From contig CAZDEO010000001.1 of assembly GCA_964504445.1 (NCBI GenBank), forward strand, positions 154,699 through 218,698: a DNA stretch of 64,000 bases, written 5' to 3'. Origin of the DNA: JACSRF01 sp964504445 (lineage in GTDB: Bacteria > Chloroflexota > Anaerolineae > Promineifilales > Promineifilaceae). Position 1 is the stretch's first letter; the number at the start of each line of letters is the position of its first letter. Under the pieces are notes generated by a model, which was given only the letters and a program-made list of their open reading frames with translations, was not told the DNA's origin and ran no database searches. This document shows positions 25,739 through 34,088 of the stretch, in pieces. Made by a program: the position numbers and the translations under genes.

Positions 25739-26698
25739 TCACACTTCAACCGCAGCTTTAGCTTGATTAGCAACCGGAAAATCTTCAGCCCATTCGGTAA
25801 ATGCAAGTCCAGTTGTTTGTCTTAATGCATTCACATCATCCTTATAAAGGGCCTGCAGCCATTGGCGTTCCACATCACTCATGGCCGGATATCCGGTTTG
25901 GGCCTCTAAGGTATGACTGACTCTTTGTGCCACGGATTGCCGGGCCAAAATCAAGGAACGATACATACTCTGGGGTAATATCCGCCGCAATAATTTACTG
26001 GCCGCAGTCTGCGAACCCAACGAGTAAAAAAACTTATGAACGCCGGGGCGTTTGTAAACAATGGTCTCATTGGTTCTCGTAAGCGCAACAGTAGCCAGAG
26101 GTTCTAGACCCAAAAATGTAAAACAAGCATTAAGTGTCTCTGTCTGCTGAGAACGCATTTTTTCTGTGGTAATGATAAATACCTTATTGCGCCCAAACGC
26201 ATCAAGAAAAGGTGGCAAATACTTCCCGTACTGCCCAAATGGATAATAGTAACGATAGCCACCGAATCCCTCTACCCGATTTTGCGGCTCAGGCAACTCG
26301 TGCATATCTGCCAATACTGCTTCACGAAACGGGCGCGTTTCATGTCCCCTACCCCGCAGCCACCAGTAATGCGAATAAGCGCGATCAATCGGGTTTCTAA
26401 GGACAAAGATAAAGCGGGGATTATCAATACTCTTTTTGATGCGGTCAATCACGTGGGGAAAGACCATGTAGCCCGTACTGGACTCTCCGCGAAATGTATG
26501 CTGTTCTGCTCCGGCAAACAGTTGAGCGTAAGCCTCCAGCTTTACCGCGTGGTCAACCTGAAAATTTGCCGAGTTGCTAAAAAAGTGCGGCTCTTTAGCT
26601 TTACTCATAAAAATTTCGGGGTGCTGTCCTAAGTAATCGTGAAAAGAACTTGTGCCAGACTTTCCCGCCCCAGGAACAAACAAATTAGGAAGCAACAT
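25739..26698 (-). CDS. Sulfotransferase domain protein
   Basis: A 319-residue sulfotransferase. FVPGAGKSGTSSFHDYLGQH is the 5'-phosphosulfate loop and FIFVLRNPIDRAYSHYWWLR the 3'-phosphate loop of the carbohydrate/NDST-like branch. Start 26698 is preferred for an AGGG upstream; 26716 is possible. It overlaps the aminotransferase stop by 14 bases. It is the second sulfotransferase of the locus and is not closely similar to the first. Confidence 0.85.
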   Translation of the reverse strand: MLLPNLFVPGAGKSGTSSFHDYLGQHPEIFMSKAKEPHFFSNSANFQVDHAVKLEAYAQLFAGAEQHTFRGESSTGYMVFPHVIDRIKKSIDNPRFIFVLRNPIDRAYSHYWWLRGRGHETRPFREAVLADMHELPEPQNRVEGFGGYRYYYPFGQYGKYLPPFLDAFGRNKVFIITTEKMRSQQTETLNACFTFLGLEPLATVALTRTNETIVYKRPGVHKFFYSLGSQTAASKLLRRILPQSMYRSLILARQSVAQRVSHTLEAQTGYPAMSDVERQWLQALYKDDVNALRQTTGLAFTEWAEDFPVANQAKAAVEV

Positions 26699-27791
26699 AA
26701 TCCAATACCCTTTCAATTACTTCTTCTGTTTCTGCTTGGTTCATGTGCGGTCCCATTGGCAGACTAAGCACCTCTTGGTGAATATGTTCCGATAGAGGAT
26801 AATCACCCGGGTAAAACTGCAATTCGCCATAGGCTTCTTGCAAATGTGGCGGCACCGGATAATGAATCAGCGTGCCTATGCCATGTTCCTGCAAATACCG
26901 CTGCAGCTTATCCCGCTGCGGATGGCGTACTACAAAAAGGTGCCAGGCCGGCTCTGCCCACTCAGGCACCACGGGCAGCAGCAGATCGGCCCGTTCAACC
27001 AGAGCTGCCAGATAAAGGGCGGCAATCTGCTGGCGACGCGTATTCCAGGTATCCAGGTAGCCCAGTTTTACGCGCAGCAGCGCCGCCTGCAGCGGGTCCA
27101 GGCGAGAGTTGAACCCCTTGACCTCATTGTAATACTTCTTGTGCGACCCATAGTTCCGCAGCACCTGAATGCGTTCGGCCAGTTCCGCGTCATCGGTTGT
27201 CACCGCGCCGGCGTCACCAAAAGCTCCTAAGTTTTTGCCCGGATAAAAGCTCCAGCCTGTGGCGTCGCACAGGCTGCCAACCCGCCGCCCCTTATAACGG
27301 GCGCCATGGGCCTGGGCTGCATCATCGAAGACTTGCAGTCCATACCGCGCCGCAATGTCGTTAATGGCATCCATATCCGCCGGTTGGCCATAAAGATGGA
27401 CGGCAAGGATGGCTTTCGTGCGCGGTGTAATTGCTGCCTCAATCCGCTCCGGATCAATATTATAGGTGCGTTCTACCGGCTCCACCGGTACCGGCGTCGC
27501 GCCAGCGTAGGAAACAGCCAGCCAGGTAGCAATATAGGTATTCGCCGGGACTATGACCTCATCGCCCGCACCAATTCCAGCCGCCCGCAAAATCAGGTGC
27601 AGCGCTTCCAGGCCGTTACCCACGCCTACGCAATGCTTCACGCCGCAATAAGCGGCAAACTCTCGCTCAAAAGCTTCGACTTCCTCACCAAGAATGTACC
27701 AACCGGACTCCATGACCCGCCTGTATGCAGCGTCTAGTTGTTCCCGTAATTCCTGATATGGCTCTTTTAAATTTAAAAAGGGAATTTTCAT
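26685..27791 (-). CDS. dTDP-3-keto-sugar aminotransferase (FdtB/QdtB-like)
   Basis: A 368-residue DegT-family enzyme starting IPFLNLKEPYQELREQLDAA. Motifs are VGNGLEALHLILRAAGIGAG, VFDDAAQAHGARY and GWSFYPGKNLGAFGDAGAV, with the Schiff-base Lys in PGKNLG. This branch contains FdtB/QdtB, which aminate C3 of dTDP-3-keto-6-deoxyhexose. The neighbouring ketoisomerase fusion and acetyltransferase make that role likely, giving dTDP-Fuc3NAc or dTDP-Qui3NAc. Confidence 0.85.
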   Translation of the reverse strand: MKIPFLNLKEPYQELREQLDAAYRRVMESGWYILGEEVEAFEREFAAYCGVKHCVGVGNGLEALHLILRAAGIGAGDEVIVPANTYIATWLAVSYAGATPVPVEPVERTYNIDPERIEAAITPRTKAILAVHLYGQPADMDAINDIAARYGLQVFDDAAQAHGARYKGRRVGSLCDATGWSFYPGKNLGAFGDAGAVTTDDAELAERIQVLRNYGSHKKYYNEVKGFNSRLDPLQAALLRVKLGYLDTWNTRRQQIAALYLAALVERADLLLPVVPEWAEPAWHLFVVRHPQRDKLQRYLQEHGIGTLIHYPVPPHLQEAYGELQFYPGDYPLSEHIHQEVLSLPMGPHMNQAETEEVIERVLDYVAS

Positions 27792-27803
27792 TAAACCAAT
27801 CTT

Positions 27804-28583
27804 CTACTTGCCGATTTCGCGGACAAATCTTGCCGGTATTCCCATAACCATGCTATTAGACTCTACATTTTTTGTAACAACAGACCCGGCGGCCACAAAA
27901 GCATTTTCACCAATTCTCACGTTTGGTAGCAAACTGGCACTGGCCCCAATGGTAGCTCCGTGTTCGATAACAGGCCCTTTTATAGTTTCCTCACTATAAA
28001 CCCTATCAGTTACTACATTATCATTAGTAGTAGATACCAATACACTGATAAAAACGTTATCTCCAATGTGACCATTCCCGGTTATATGTGTCAGGTCCAT
28101 AATCCGTGTATTATTTCCAATTGAAGTATTATAGTTAATGGTCACATATCTGCTTATAATGCAATGATGCCCAACTCGGACCTGCTCACGTAGGGATGCC
28201 CCATCTCCAATTAATGTATTGTTTCCAATCTCAACATCATAAAAAACGACCGCGTTAGGTCCAAGTGCGCACTCGTCACCTACCAGGACTCTAGAGATAT
28301 AATCGATGGATCTTGCCGTGGCGCCTGCACCTTTTGGCACTTTACCAATTACAGTGCCCGGAAAAATTTCTACGTAATTCCCGATTTCTACGTCAGAATT
28401 AATGACTACGTTGGGGTGAATAATCACGCCATTTCCAATTACAACGCGAGAATTAATTACTGCGTGAGGGTGAACAACCACATTGTCCCCCAACCTTACC
28501 TGGCTTCGGACAATAGCATATTCACCTATTGATACGTTTTCACCAATATCGTTCGTTTCAACAACAGCTAAATTACTGATCAT
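27804..28583 (-). CDS. Hexapeptide-repeat acetyltransferase, FdtC/QdtC-like candidate
   Basis: A 259-residue left-handed beta-helix protein made almost entirely of hexapeptide repeats (for example VVIGNGVIIHPNVVI, DVEIGNYVEIFPGTV), ending VRIGENAFVAAGSVVTKNVE and a short basic tail. It is longer than typical sugar N-acetyltransferases. With the FdtB-like aminotransferase beside it, N-acetylation of the 3-amino sugar is a reasonable role, but the adjacent fusion protein also has an acetyltransferase domain, so one of the two may act on another sugar. AT-rich relative to the locus. Confidence 0.72.
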   Translation of the reverse strand: MISNLAVVETNDIGENVSIGEYAIVRSQVRLGDNVVVHPHAVINSRVVIGNGVIIHPNVVINSDVEIGNYVEIFPGTVIGKVPKGAGATARSIDYISRVLVGDECALGPNAVVFYDVEIGNNTLIGDGASLREQVRVGHHCIISRYVTINYNTSIGNNTRIMDLTHITGNGHIGDNVFISVLVSTTNDNVVTDRVYSEETIKGPVIEHGATIGASASLLPNVRIGENAFVAAGSVVTKNVESNSMVMGIPARFVREIGK

Positions 28584-28592
28584 AGTTAACTC

Positions 28593-29531
28593 TCATGGCA
28601 TCATTTTTATAAGCGATAAAAATTCATCATAATCACGAATGTAATCTTCGGCGAGGTACACATCAGAGGCCAATACTAAAAGCACAGCATCTTTTGTATA
28701 TTTGTATTGAGTTGCCCAAATCATAGGTGGAATGTGCAGACCAATGTTAGGTCTATTCAATATGATTTCCTCACGACTTTCCCCGTCATCTACGACAACC
28801 GCGCAAGAGCCATTTATGCAGATTAGAAACTGATGTAGTTCTTTATGGGCATGTTCTCCTCGTACTTCTGCGGACGAAACATCAAACACAATAAAGTATC
28901 TTTTTGGGGAAAAAGGAAGGTGTTGTTTAATTTCTCCAAAAGAAAGACTTCCTCGGAGATCAACAATGAGGGGCAATTCAATTAGTTTCACACCGGGCAC
29001 TTGTAAATGAGTTTCAGAACTCACCGTTGAAGTTGATGAAACAATTGGACTTTGCTTTAAATCAACATACCCCATGATCTGAGCAGGGTTGCCCTTTACA
29101 ATAGCATTAGGCGGTACATCTTTTGTAACAACAGAGCCTGCTTCCACAACAGCTTTCACTCCAATTGTTACGCCTGATAATATTGTTGCGTTGCCTCCAA
29201 TGGAAGCACCGCGCCGCACAATGGTCTGGGCAAATTTTTCCGGATACTGCTTGCTGCGTGGAAAAGGGTCATTGGTAAAAGTCGCATTCGGCCCGATAAA
29301 AACATCGTCTTCCAGGATAATCCCATCCCAAATCTGCACCCCACACTTTATTGTCACCCGGTTCCCAATAACGACGTCATTCTCAATAAAAACGCCATCG
29401 TTGATATTGCACTCTTCACCAATGGTCGCTCCCGGCAGTATGTGCGCAAAGGCCCACACGCGGGTCCCTGCGCCAATTTGCGCCCCTTCTTCCACAATCC
29501 CCTGGGGATGAACAAAATAATTCTCTGCCAT
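28593..29531 (-). CDS. Bifunctional acetyltransferase / dTDP-sugar 3,4-ketoisomerase (WxcM/FdtD-like)
   Basis: A 312-residue two-domain fusion. Residues 1-150 are a hexapeptide-repeat acetyltransferase (GVFIENDVVIGNRVTIKCGV, then NATFTNDPFPRSKQYP). Residues about 175-310 are a WxcM-like cupin: VDLRGSLSFGEI, KRYFIVFDVSSAEVRGEHAH and HQFLICINGSCAVVVDDGE, where RGEHAHKELHQF holds the two conserved His. Such fusions convert dTDP-4-keto-6-deoxyglucose to its 3-keto isomer and acetylate the later 3-amino sugar. RmlA and RmlB, which supply the substrate, are not in the window. Confidence 0.88.
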   Translation of the reverse strand: MAENYFVHPQGIVEEGAQIGAGTRVWAFAHILPGATIGEECNINDGVFIENDVVIGNRVTIKCGVQIWDGIILEDDVFIGPNATFTNDPFPRSKQYPEKFAQTIVRRGASIGGNATILSGVTIGVKAVVEAGSVVTKDVPPNAIVKGNPAQIMGYVDLKQSPIVSSTSTVSSETHLQVPGVKLIELPLIVDLRGSLSFGEIKQHLPFSPKRYFIVFDVSSAEVRGEHAHKELHQFLICINGSCAVVVDDGESREEIILNRPNIGLHIPPMIWATQYKYTKDAVLLVLASDVYLAEDYIRDYDEFLSLIKMMP

Positions 29532-29592
29532 ATTGTTATCCTACCTGGCAATACCTTTCGTTAGCCGCCAGTCATAAATTATCTGCGGACGG

Positions 29593-30681
29593 TCATTGCC
29601 AATCCGGGTCAACGGCCACGGTTTTCCAGCCGCCGCCTGCTAACATGCGGGATAGCATCTCCTGGTTAAACGCTGCTTCTTGTTGCGCCTGTAAGGAATC
29701 GCAAAAACTCAGGGCAAAGTTATCAAAGCGCGCCTCGGCCAGAGGATGGTTGGGGTTGGAAGCCACCAGCAGCCCCGCATAGGTCGCCCCCGTCATGGCG
29801 CTGTCCGGCCAGCTTCCCAACTCGCTGCTGTTAATGGTCACGGAAATGTCGTTCCCCACCCGCTTCACCTGGAGCTGGTTGGCTGTTGTCCCCGTATTGA
29901 TCGCCCCGGTTGGCGTCCAGCCATTCAGCCCGCGCAGCCGCTCGCTGGTGGGCAGCGTGCTGTCAAAATAGTACAGCCGGAACTCCTGTCCCCGCACCGC
30001 CAAAAAATAGTAGCGGCTCAAATCCGCCGCTGCGCCAAAGACCAGGCCGTAAATCCCATCTGTGGCCGAACCGTCGGCCCAGCGCGCCGCCACCGCCGCC
30101 GTATAGCTGCTGCGCGGGCTGTCCGGGGCCAGGGCCGTCACCAGGAAGCCTGCCTGCTTGGCCTGCACCCGGTACGCCTGGTCAATGTATCCTACCAGTC
30201 CCGTGCTGCCCTCATCCTCCGCCCAGCCCGAATTCACGTCGCTAAAATCATCCAAAAAGCCGCCCAGCACGCTCTGCATATTCGACCACGGCCCGCTGCC
30301 AAAGCTGCCCTCCGCCCGCGCGCGGTAATAGTACAGGTTGTCCGTAGACGGGGCGTGGTTAAAAGCCAGGCTCGTTTCCGTCGTCGTATAGGTGGCCGGG
30401 GCGGTAAAGGCTGGCTCCCAAGCCTCTTCCACGGTAAAAAACGTCACGGCGCTGCTGGCCCCGCTCCAGGTCAGCGTCCACGCATTGCTGTCACAGCTCA
30501 GGGCAATGGGGTCCAGCGTCGGCGTCGGCGGCGGGGCCATCACCAGCGGCAAAAACAGCACCGGCGGCTGCGCCCCCGCTTGCAGCTGCGGCGGCGGCCA
30601 ACCCGCCGCGCCCGCCAGCGTCACCACAACAATGCCCAAAATCAGATGGATTTTCCCTAAAACCGCCAGGCGTGTATGCAT
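29593..30681 (-). CDS. Secreted protein with LamG/concanavalin-like region
   Basis: A 362-residue exported protein with an N-terminal hydrophobic segment (ILGIVVVTLAGAAGW), followed by a FLPLVMAPPPTPT stretch that acts as a linker. Residues about 60-135 resemble a fibronectin type III fold (WTLTWSGASSAVTFFTVEEA) and 145-330 a jelly-roll region similar to LamG/DUF1080 (AVAARWADGSATDGIYGLVF, LQVKRVGNDISVTINSSELG). I infer an extracellular binding role. It is not obviously an enzyme. A 15-bp stem hairpin lies upstream. Confidence 0.6.
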   Translation of the reverse strand: MHTRLAVLGKIHLILGIVVVTLAGAAGWPPPQLQAGAQPPVLFLPLVMAPPPTPTLDPIALSCDSNAWTLTWSGASSAVTFFTVEEAWEPAFTAPATYTTTETSLAFNHAPSTDNLYYYRARAEGSFGSGPWSNMQSVLGGFLDDFSDVNSGWAEDEGSTGLVGYIDQAYRVQAKQAGFLVTALAPDSPRSSYTAAVAARWADGSATDGIYGLVFGAAADLSRYYFLAVRGQEFRLYYFDSTLPTSERLRGLNGWTPTGAINTGTTANQLQVKRVGNDISVTINSSELGSWPDSAMTGATYAGLLVASNPNHPLAEARFDNFALSFCDSLQAQQEAAFNQEMLSRMLAGGGWKTVAVDPDWQ

Positions 30682-30702
30682 CCTATTCTCCTCACCATAA
30701 AC

Positions 30703-30764
30703 AGACCTGCGAGATTTCTACCAAAGAAATATGGGCTAAATCTACGGGTAAATCTCGCAGGTCT
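30703..30764. repeat. Inverted repeat: 15-bp stem, 32-base loop
   Basis: AGACCTGCGAGATTT (30703-30717) pairs perfectly with AAATCTCGCAGGTCT (30750-30764). The 332-base non-coding stretch 30682-31013 holds this element and nothing else I can recognise. There is no T-run, so it is not a standard terminator. Its geometry resembles the inverted repeat at 32862-32920. Confidence 0.75.
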
Positions 30765-31013
30765 TTAGCGGGGTTAACCTTTACTCTTTTCAGCTCTTTG
30801 CGCAATCATGGGGCCGGGTAAGGGCGCGACGGCGCGGAATGCCATGGGGCAAAACAAACGGTCTGCTCCCCGCGCCGTCTCGCCCGGAGCAGCATCGCGC
30901 TTGTGGGCCAGATGACCAGGATGAATCGCCATAAGTTTAGCCTAGATCATGGCCTGGTCATCCCGCCCCTACTGGTTTGGTGGGGTTAGCGGCGTTCCCC
31001 ATGACCACCAGCG

Positions 31014-31244
31014 TCATGCAACTTCATATACTGGTACAGAACGGGTTCGTTGCGGCTTCGCGCCAGACCAGATAAGGTCTTGGATTTTCTCGGCCGTGCT
31101 TTCAGATAAAATGATTTCCCCGCACTGCTCACACACGTAGGCTGGTACCTGTTCAATAATATAGAAGTTCCCTTCAAACTCCTGGGAATACTGAATTTTT
31201 TGTGCAACTAAGGCGTCACTTTTGCATCTGGGACATCTATCCAT
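31014..31244 (-). CDS. YgiT/MqsA-type zinc-finger antitoxin
   Basis: A 76-residue protein with two zinc-binding Cys pairs: DRCPRCKSDALVAQ near the N-terminus and YVCEQCGEIILSE in the middle. This is the YgiT-type zinc finger of MqsA-like antitoxins. The C-terminal DNA-binding half of MqsA is absent, as is common for partners of DUF4258 toxins. It is the second gene of the pair, separated from the toxin stop by a tetranucleotide repeat. Confidence 0.85.
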   Translation of the reverse strand: MDRCPRCKSDALVAQKIQYSQEFEGNFYIIEQVPAYVCEQCGEIILSESTAEKIQDLIWSGAKPQRTRSVPVYEVA

Positions 31245-31248
31245 GGTT

Positions 31249-31267
31249 ACTCACTCACTCACTCACT
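31249..31267. repeat. Tetranucleotide repeat between toxin stop and antitoxin start
   Basis: ACTC repeated nearly five times (TGAG on the coding strand). The toxin stop codon (31263-31265) is part of the tract and the antitoxin ATG follows it by only a few bases, so the repeat sets the spacing for translational coupling. Confidence 0.75.
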
Positions 31268-31574
31268 TCCTGTGTTTAAAATCAGGCATCCATCTTGCCG
31301 GATCCGGCTTGTAGGCTGTAATAATAACAATCTCCGGAGGATAACTAATATGAATGTGAAGCACCTTGTTATCTACTATACCATACACCAAACAACTGGC
31401 ACCACGCGGGTCTTCGGGATAATCTTCAATTACTTCTGCATTATCGGAAAGAATCGTCGCCCTGATTTCAGCAACCTTAATCCGCCGTGTCGTAATTTGT
31501 TGTTGGGCGTGTAGTGTCAGGCCAAATTCTGAATACTTAACAGATGCCTGAATTTGCTCTAATAAGTCTGGCAT
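31263..31574 (-). CDS. DUF4258-family toxin
   Basis: A 103-residue protein with the DUF4258 pattern: YSEFGLTLHAQQQITTRRIK, ILSDNAEVIEDYPEDPRGAS and VLHIHISYPPEIVIITAY. These resemble the RelE/MqsR fold and occur next to YgiT-type antitoxins. It is transcribed first, with the antitoxin behind it. The pair lies between a secreted protein gene and GDP-fucose synthase. Confidence 0.8.
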   Translation of the reverse strand: MPDLLEQIQASVKYSEFGLTLHAQQQITTRRIKVAEIRATILSDNAEVIEDYPEDPRGASCLVYGIVDNKVLHIHISYPPEIVIITAYKPDPARWMPDFKHRK

Positions 31575-31812
31575 GCCTCACCATCAACCTGTTCCTTCCC
31601 TCATCCGCTGCAGTCCACGGCAGAGGGGTTGCCCTCAAAATCCCCCACCTCCTATACCAATGAAAACAAAACCGCACTTACAGCGTGGCCTCTACCTTAC
31701 TGTCACCCATTCTATCGGGCCAATTATATTAATTTGAATAGAACTGCCTCAAATCCTACCAGGAGATGAGGCAATTCCTACTCTGTATTGGGTGAATTCC
31801 TACTGGAAATCT
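31575..31812. other. Non-coding stretch between TA pair and GDP-fucose synthase
   Basis: I see no gene here. The sequence contains AT-rich blocks around 31720-31745 that could serve as a promoter for the minus-strand TA pair, but no clear hexamer pair. Confidence 0.4.
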
Positions 31813-32793
31813 TTACCCCTGTGCCTTAAACCAATCAATGGTCTCCTGCAGGCCCCGGGCAAAGGAGGTCTGGGACTCAAAGCCAAACAGTTCCTTCGCC
31901 CGGCTGGTGTCCAGCTTGCGCCGCGGCTGGCCGTTGGGCTTGCTGGTATCCCAGCGAATCTCCCCCGTAAAGCCAGTTTGCTGCACAATGGTTTCCAGCA
32001 GCTCCTTGATGCTAATTTCAAAGGCGCTGCCAATATTCACCGGCTGGCTGGCGTTGTACCGTTCGGCTGCCAGCAAAATTCCCTCCGCAGCGTCCTCCAC
32101 GTACAAGAATTCCCGCGTGGGCGAGCCGTCACCCCAGGCCACAATATGGTCATCCCCGCGCTCCTGGGCCTCCACGCATTTGCGGATCAGCGCCGGAATG
32201 ACGTGGCTGGTTTCCAAATCAAAATTGTCCCGCGGCCCATACAAATTCACCGGCAGCAGGAAGATGGAGTTATAGCCGTACTGCTGGCGGTAGGTCTGGC
32301 TTTGCACCAGCATCATCTTCTTCGCCAGGCCGTAGGGGGCGTTGGTCTCCTCCGGGTAGCCGTTCCACAAATCTTCCTCTTTGAAGGGCACGGGGGCAAA
32401 CTTGGGGTAGGCGCACACCGTGCCGATGGCCACGAACTTGGGCACGCCGCGCAGGTAGCTCTCGTGCATCAACTGCGCTCCCATCATCAGGTTGTCATAG
32501 AAAAAGGTCGCCGGGTTGGCACGGTTGGCGCCAATGCCCCCTACCCGCGCCGCCAGATGGATGATCATCTCCACCGGCTTGCCCTTCTGGCTGGTATCGC
32601 GGAACAACTGCTTGATGGCTTCCAGCTGCGTCAGGTCGTAATCGGCCGTGCGCGGCACCACAATGTCGGCCGCGCCGCGCGCCGTCAATTTATCAACGAT
32701 GAAGGAGCCGAGAAAACCGGCCCCGCCGGTGACAATCACCCGCTTATCCTGCCAAAAAGTCATACTATCCGGCCACGTTGGTTCTACATTCAT
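31813..32793 (-). CDS. fcl: GDP-L-fucose synthase
   Basis: A 326-residue extended SDR. RVIVTGGAGFLGSFIVDKL is the NADP-binding glycine motif, FVAIGTVCAYPKFAPVPF and APYGLAKKMMLVQSQTYRQQ contain the catalytic S/T-Y-x3-K residues, and LPVNLYGPRDNFD is specific to GDP-fucose synthases. It carries out the epimerase-reductase step from GDP-4-keto-6-deoxymannose. GAGGGACC before ATG 32793 supports this start. The partner GDP-mannose 4,6-dehydratase is not in the window. Confidence 0.92.
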   Translation of the reverse strand: MNVEPTWPDSMTFWQDKRVIVTGGAGFLGSFIVDKLTARGAADIVVPRTADYDLTQLEAIKQLFRDTSQKGKPVEMIIHLAARVGGIGANRANPATFFYDNLMMGAQLMHESYLRGVPKFVAIGTVCAYPKFAPVPFKEEDLWNGYPEETNAPYGLAKKMMLVQSQTYRQQYGYNSIFLLPVNLYGPRDNFDLETSHVIPALIRKCVEAQERGDDHIVAWGDGSPTREFLYVEDAAEGILLAAERYNASQPVNIGSAFEISIKELLETIVQQTGFTGEIRWDTSKPNGQPRRKLDTSRAKELFGFESQTSFARGLQETIDWFKAQG

Positions 32794-32861
32794 GATGGTC
32801 CCTCACGTTATCCATAGCTTATTCGTAACCATTAAATACATTGTCGGAAAAGAATTTCGAC

Positions 32862-32920
32862 TTTCCCGGAAGCTGAGAAAGGGTCTTAGCCAGCGCGTTT
32901 GGTTCGCAGCTTCCGGGAAA
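32862..32920. repeat. Inverted repeat: 14-bp stem, 31-base loop
   Basis: TTTCCCGGAAGCTG (32862-32875) is the reverse complement of CAGCTTCCGGGAAA (32907-32920). It overlaps the end of the small MNT-like fragment and lies upstream of GDP-fucose synthase. Confidence 0.75.
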
Positions 32921-33083
32921 ATGACAATAGTTTACGCGCCGCAAAGCCAGAAAGTCGGTGCGCCGGCCCCAGCTTCTCCCGCAAGGGCAGCACTTGGGTC
33001 AGCGTATCCCGGCGTTCTTTTTCCCATTGCGCGTGTCTTTGGCGCACGGCCGTATCTAACAGGCTGGTATCAAAGGGCCTCAT
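32886..33083 (-). pseudogene. N-terminal fragment of an MNT-type nucleotidyltransferase (tentative)
   Basis: A 65-residue frame beginning MRPFDTSLLDTAVRQRHAQW resembles the leader helix of small nucleotidyltransferases, which normally continues to a GS-x9-DxD motif. Here the sequence instead runs into the inverted repeat and stops. It could be the stub of a further TA gene or an unrelated short ORF. Confidence 0.35.
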
Positions 33084-33090
33084 GGTTCAA

Positions 33091-34032
33091 TTATAACACG
33101 GCGCTGTACCGCAGCGTCTCCTGCAGGCCAGCCGCCAGGGACGTTTGCGGCGTAAAAGCGAGGTGCTTTCTCGCCAATGTAATGTCGGCGCAGGAGTAGC
33201 GGATGTCCCCGGCGCGGGGCGCTTCGTGCCGCCCGGACAGCACCGCGCCCGTCTGTTCCCGCAATACCTCAAGAATTTGCAGCAAATCCGTCTGCGCCCC
33301 CCGGCCCACGTTAAAGACCTGGGGCACGGAGCCGGTAGGCAAACTCGCAACGGCCAGATTAGCGGCGGCCAGATTGGCGGCTACGACATCGCTGACGTAG
33401 ACAAAGTCGCGGGTCTGACGGCCGTCGCCATACACAGTCACCCCCGCCCCGGCCACGGCCGCCCGGCAAAAGAGGGACAGCACGCCAGAATAGGGCGAAG
33501 AGGGGTCCTGCCGCGGGCCGAAAACGTTAAAGTAGCGCAGCCCCACAAATTCCGTGCCGTAGCTCTGGTTATAGACGGCCGCGACCTGCTCATTCATCAG
33601 CTTCGCCACAGCATAGGGGGACATGGGCTCAGGTTGGTCACTTTCTTTAGCGGGTAAAGATGGGGTATCCCCATACACCGCCGCCGAGGAAGCGTACACG
33701 ACACGCCGGATGCCCGCCTGCCGCGCCGCCTCAAAGACGTGCAGCGTCCCCGTGACGTTGACGTCGTGGTTCAGCCGCGGTTCTTCCAGGGAGCGGGGTA
33801 CGCTGACCAAAGCCGCCTGGTGGAAGATGAGGTCGCAGCCGGTCACCGCCTGCCGCACCGTTTCCCAGTCGCGAATGTCCCCGACCACCAGCTCCACAGG
33901 CAGGCCGTCCAGGTTTGCGCGCCGGCCGCTGCTCAGGTTGTCCAGCACCCGCACCTGGTGGCCGCCCTGCACCAAGGCTGCGGCCAGGTGGGAGCCAATA
34001 AAGCCGGCCCCGCCGGTGATTAAAATTTTCAT
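33091..34032 (-). CDS. UDP-sugar 4-epimerase (GalE/WbpP-like extended SDR)
   Basis: A 313-residue SDR. MKILITGGAGFIGSHLAAAL gives the NAD-binding motif and fixes the start at 34032 (the frame runs on to 34092 without support). VYASSAAVYGDTPSLPAKE and MSPYAVAKLMNEQ hold the catalytic Ser and Y-x3-K. The stretch YFNVFGPRQDPSSPYSGVLS resembles UDP-GlcNAc/UDP-GalNAc 4-epimerases of the WbpP/TviC group. With the dehydrogenase at 34883 it could supply UDP-GalNAcA or UDP-Gal. Confidence 0.85.
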   Translation of the reverse strand: MKILITGGAGFIGSHLAAALVQGGHQVRVLDNLSSGRRANLDGLPVELVVGDIRDWETVRQAVTGCDLIFHQAALVSVPRSLEEPRLNHDVNVTGTLHVFEAARQAGIRRVVYASSAAVYGDTPSLPAKESDQPEPMSPYAVAKLMNEQVAAVYNQSYGTEFVGLRYFNVFGPRQDPSSPYSGVLSLFCRAAVAGAGVTVYGDGRQTRDFVYVSDVVAANLAAANLAVASLPTGSVPQVFNVGRGAQTDLLQILEVLREQTGAVLSGRHEAPRAGDIRYSCADITLARKHLAFTPQTSLAAGLQETLRYSAVL

Positions 34033-34088
34033 AGACGAATAATAGATGGAATATTTGGGGATTGAATTGCCGTTGGTTTTGTCAAGGA

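Noticed and set aside
29746..30660. Plus-strand open frame of 304 codons
   Set aside because: Antisense to the secreted LamG-like protein; Arg/His-rich low-complexity product without motifs.
31792..32817. Plus-strand open frame of 341 codons
   Set aside because: Antisense to GDP-fucose synthase; the composition is a complement artefact of a GC-rich gene.
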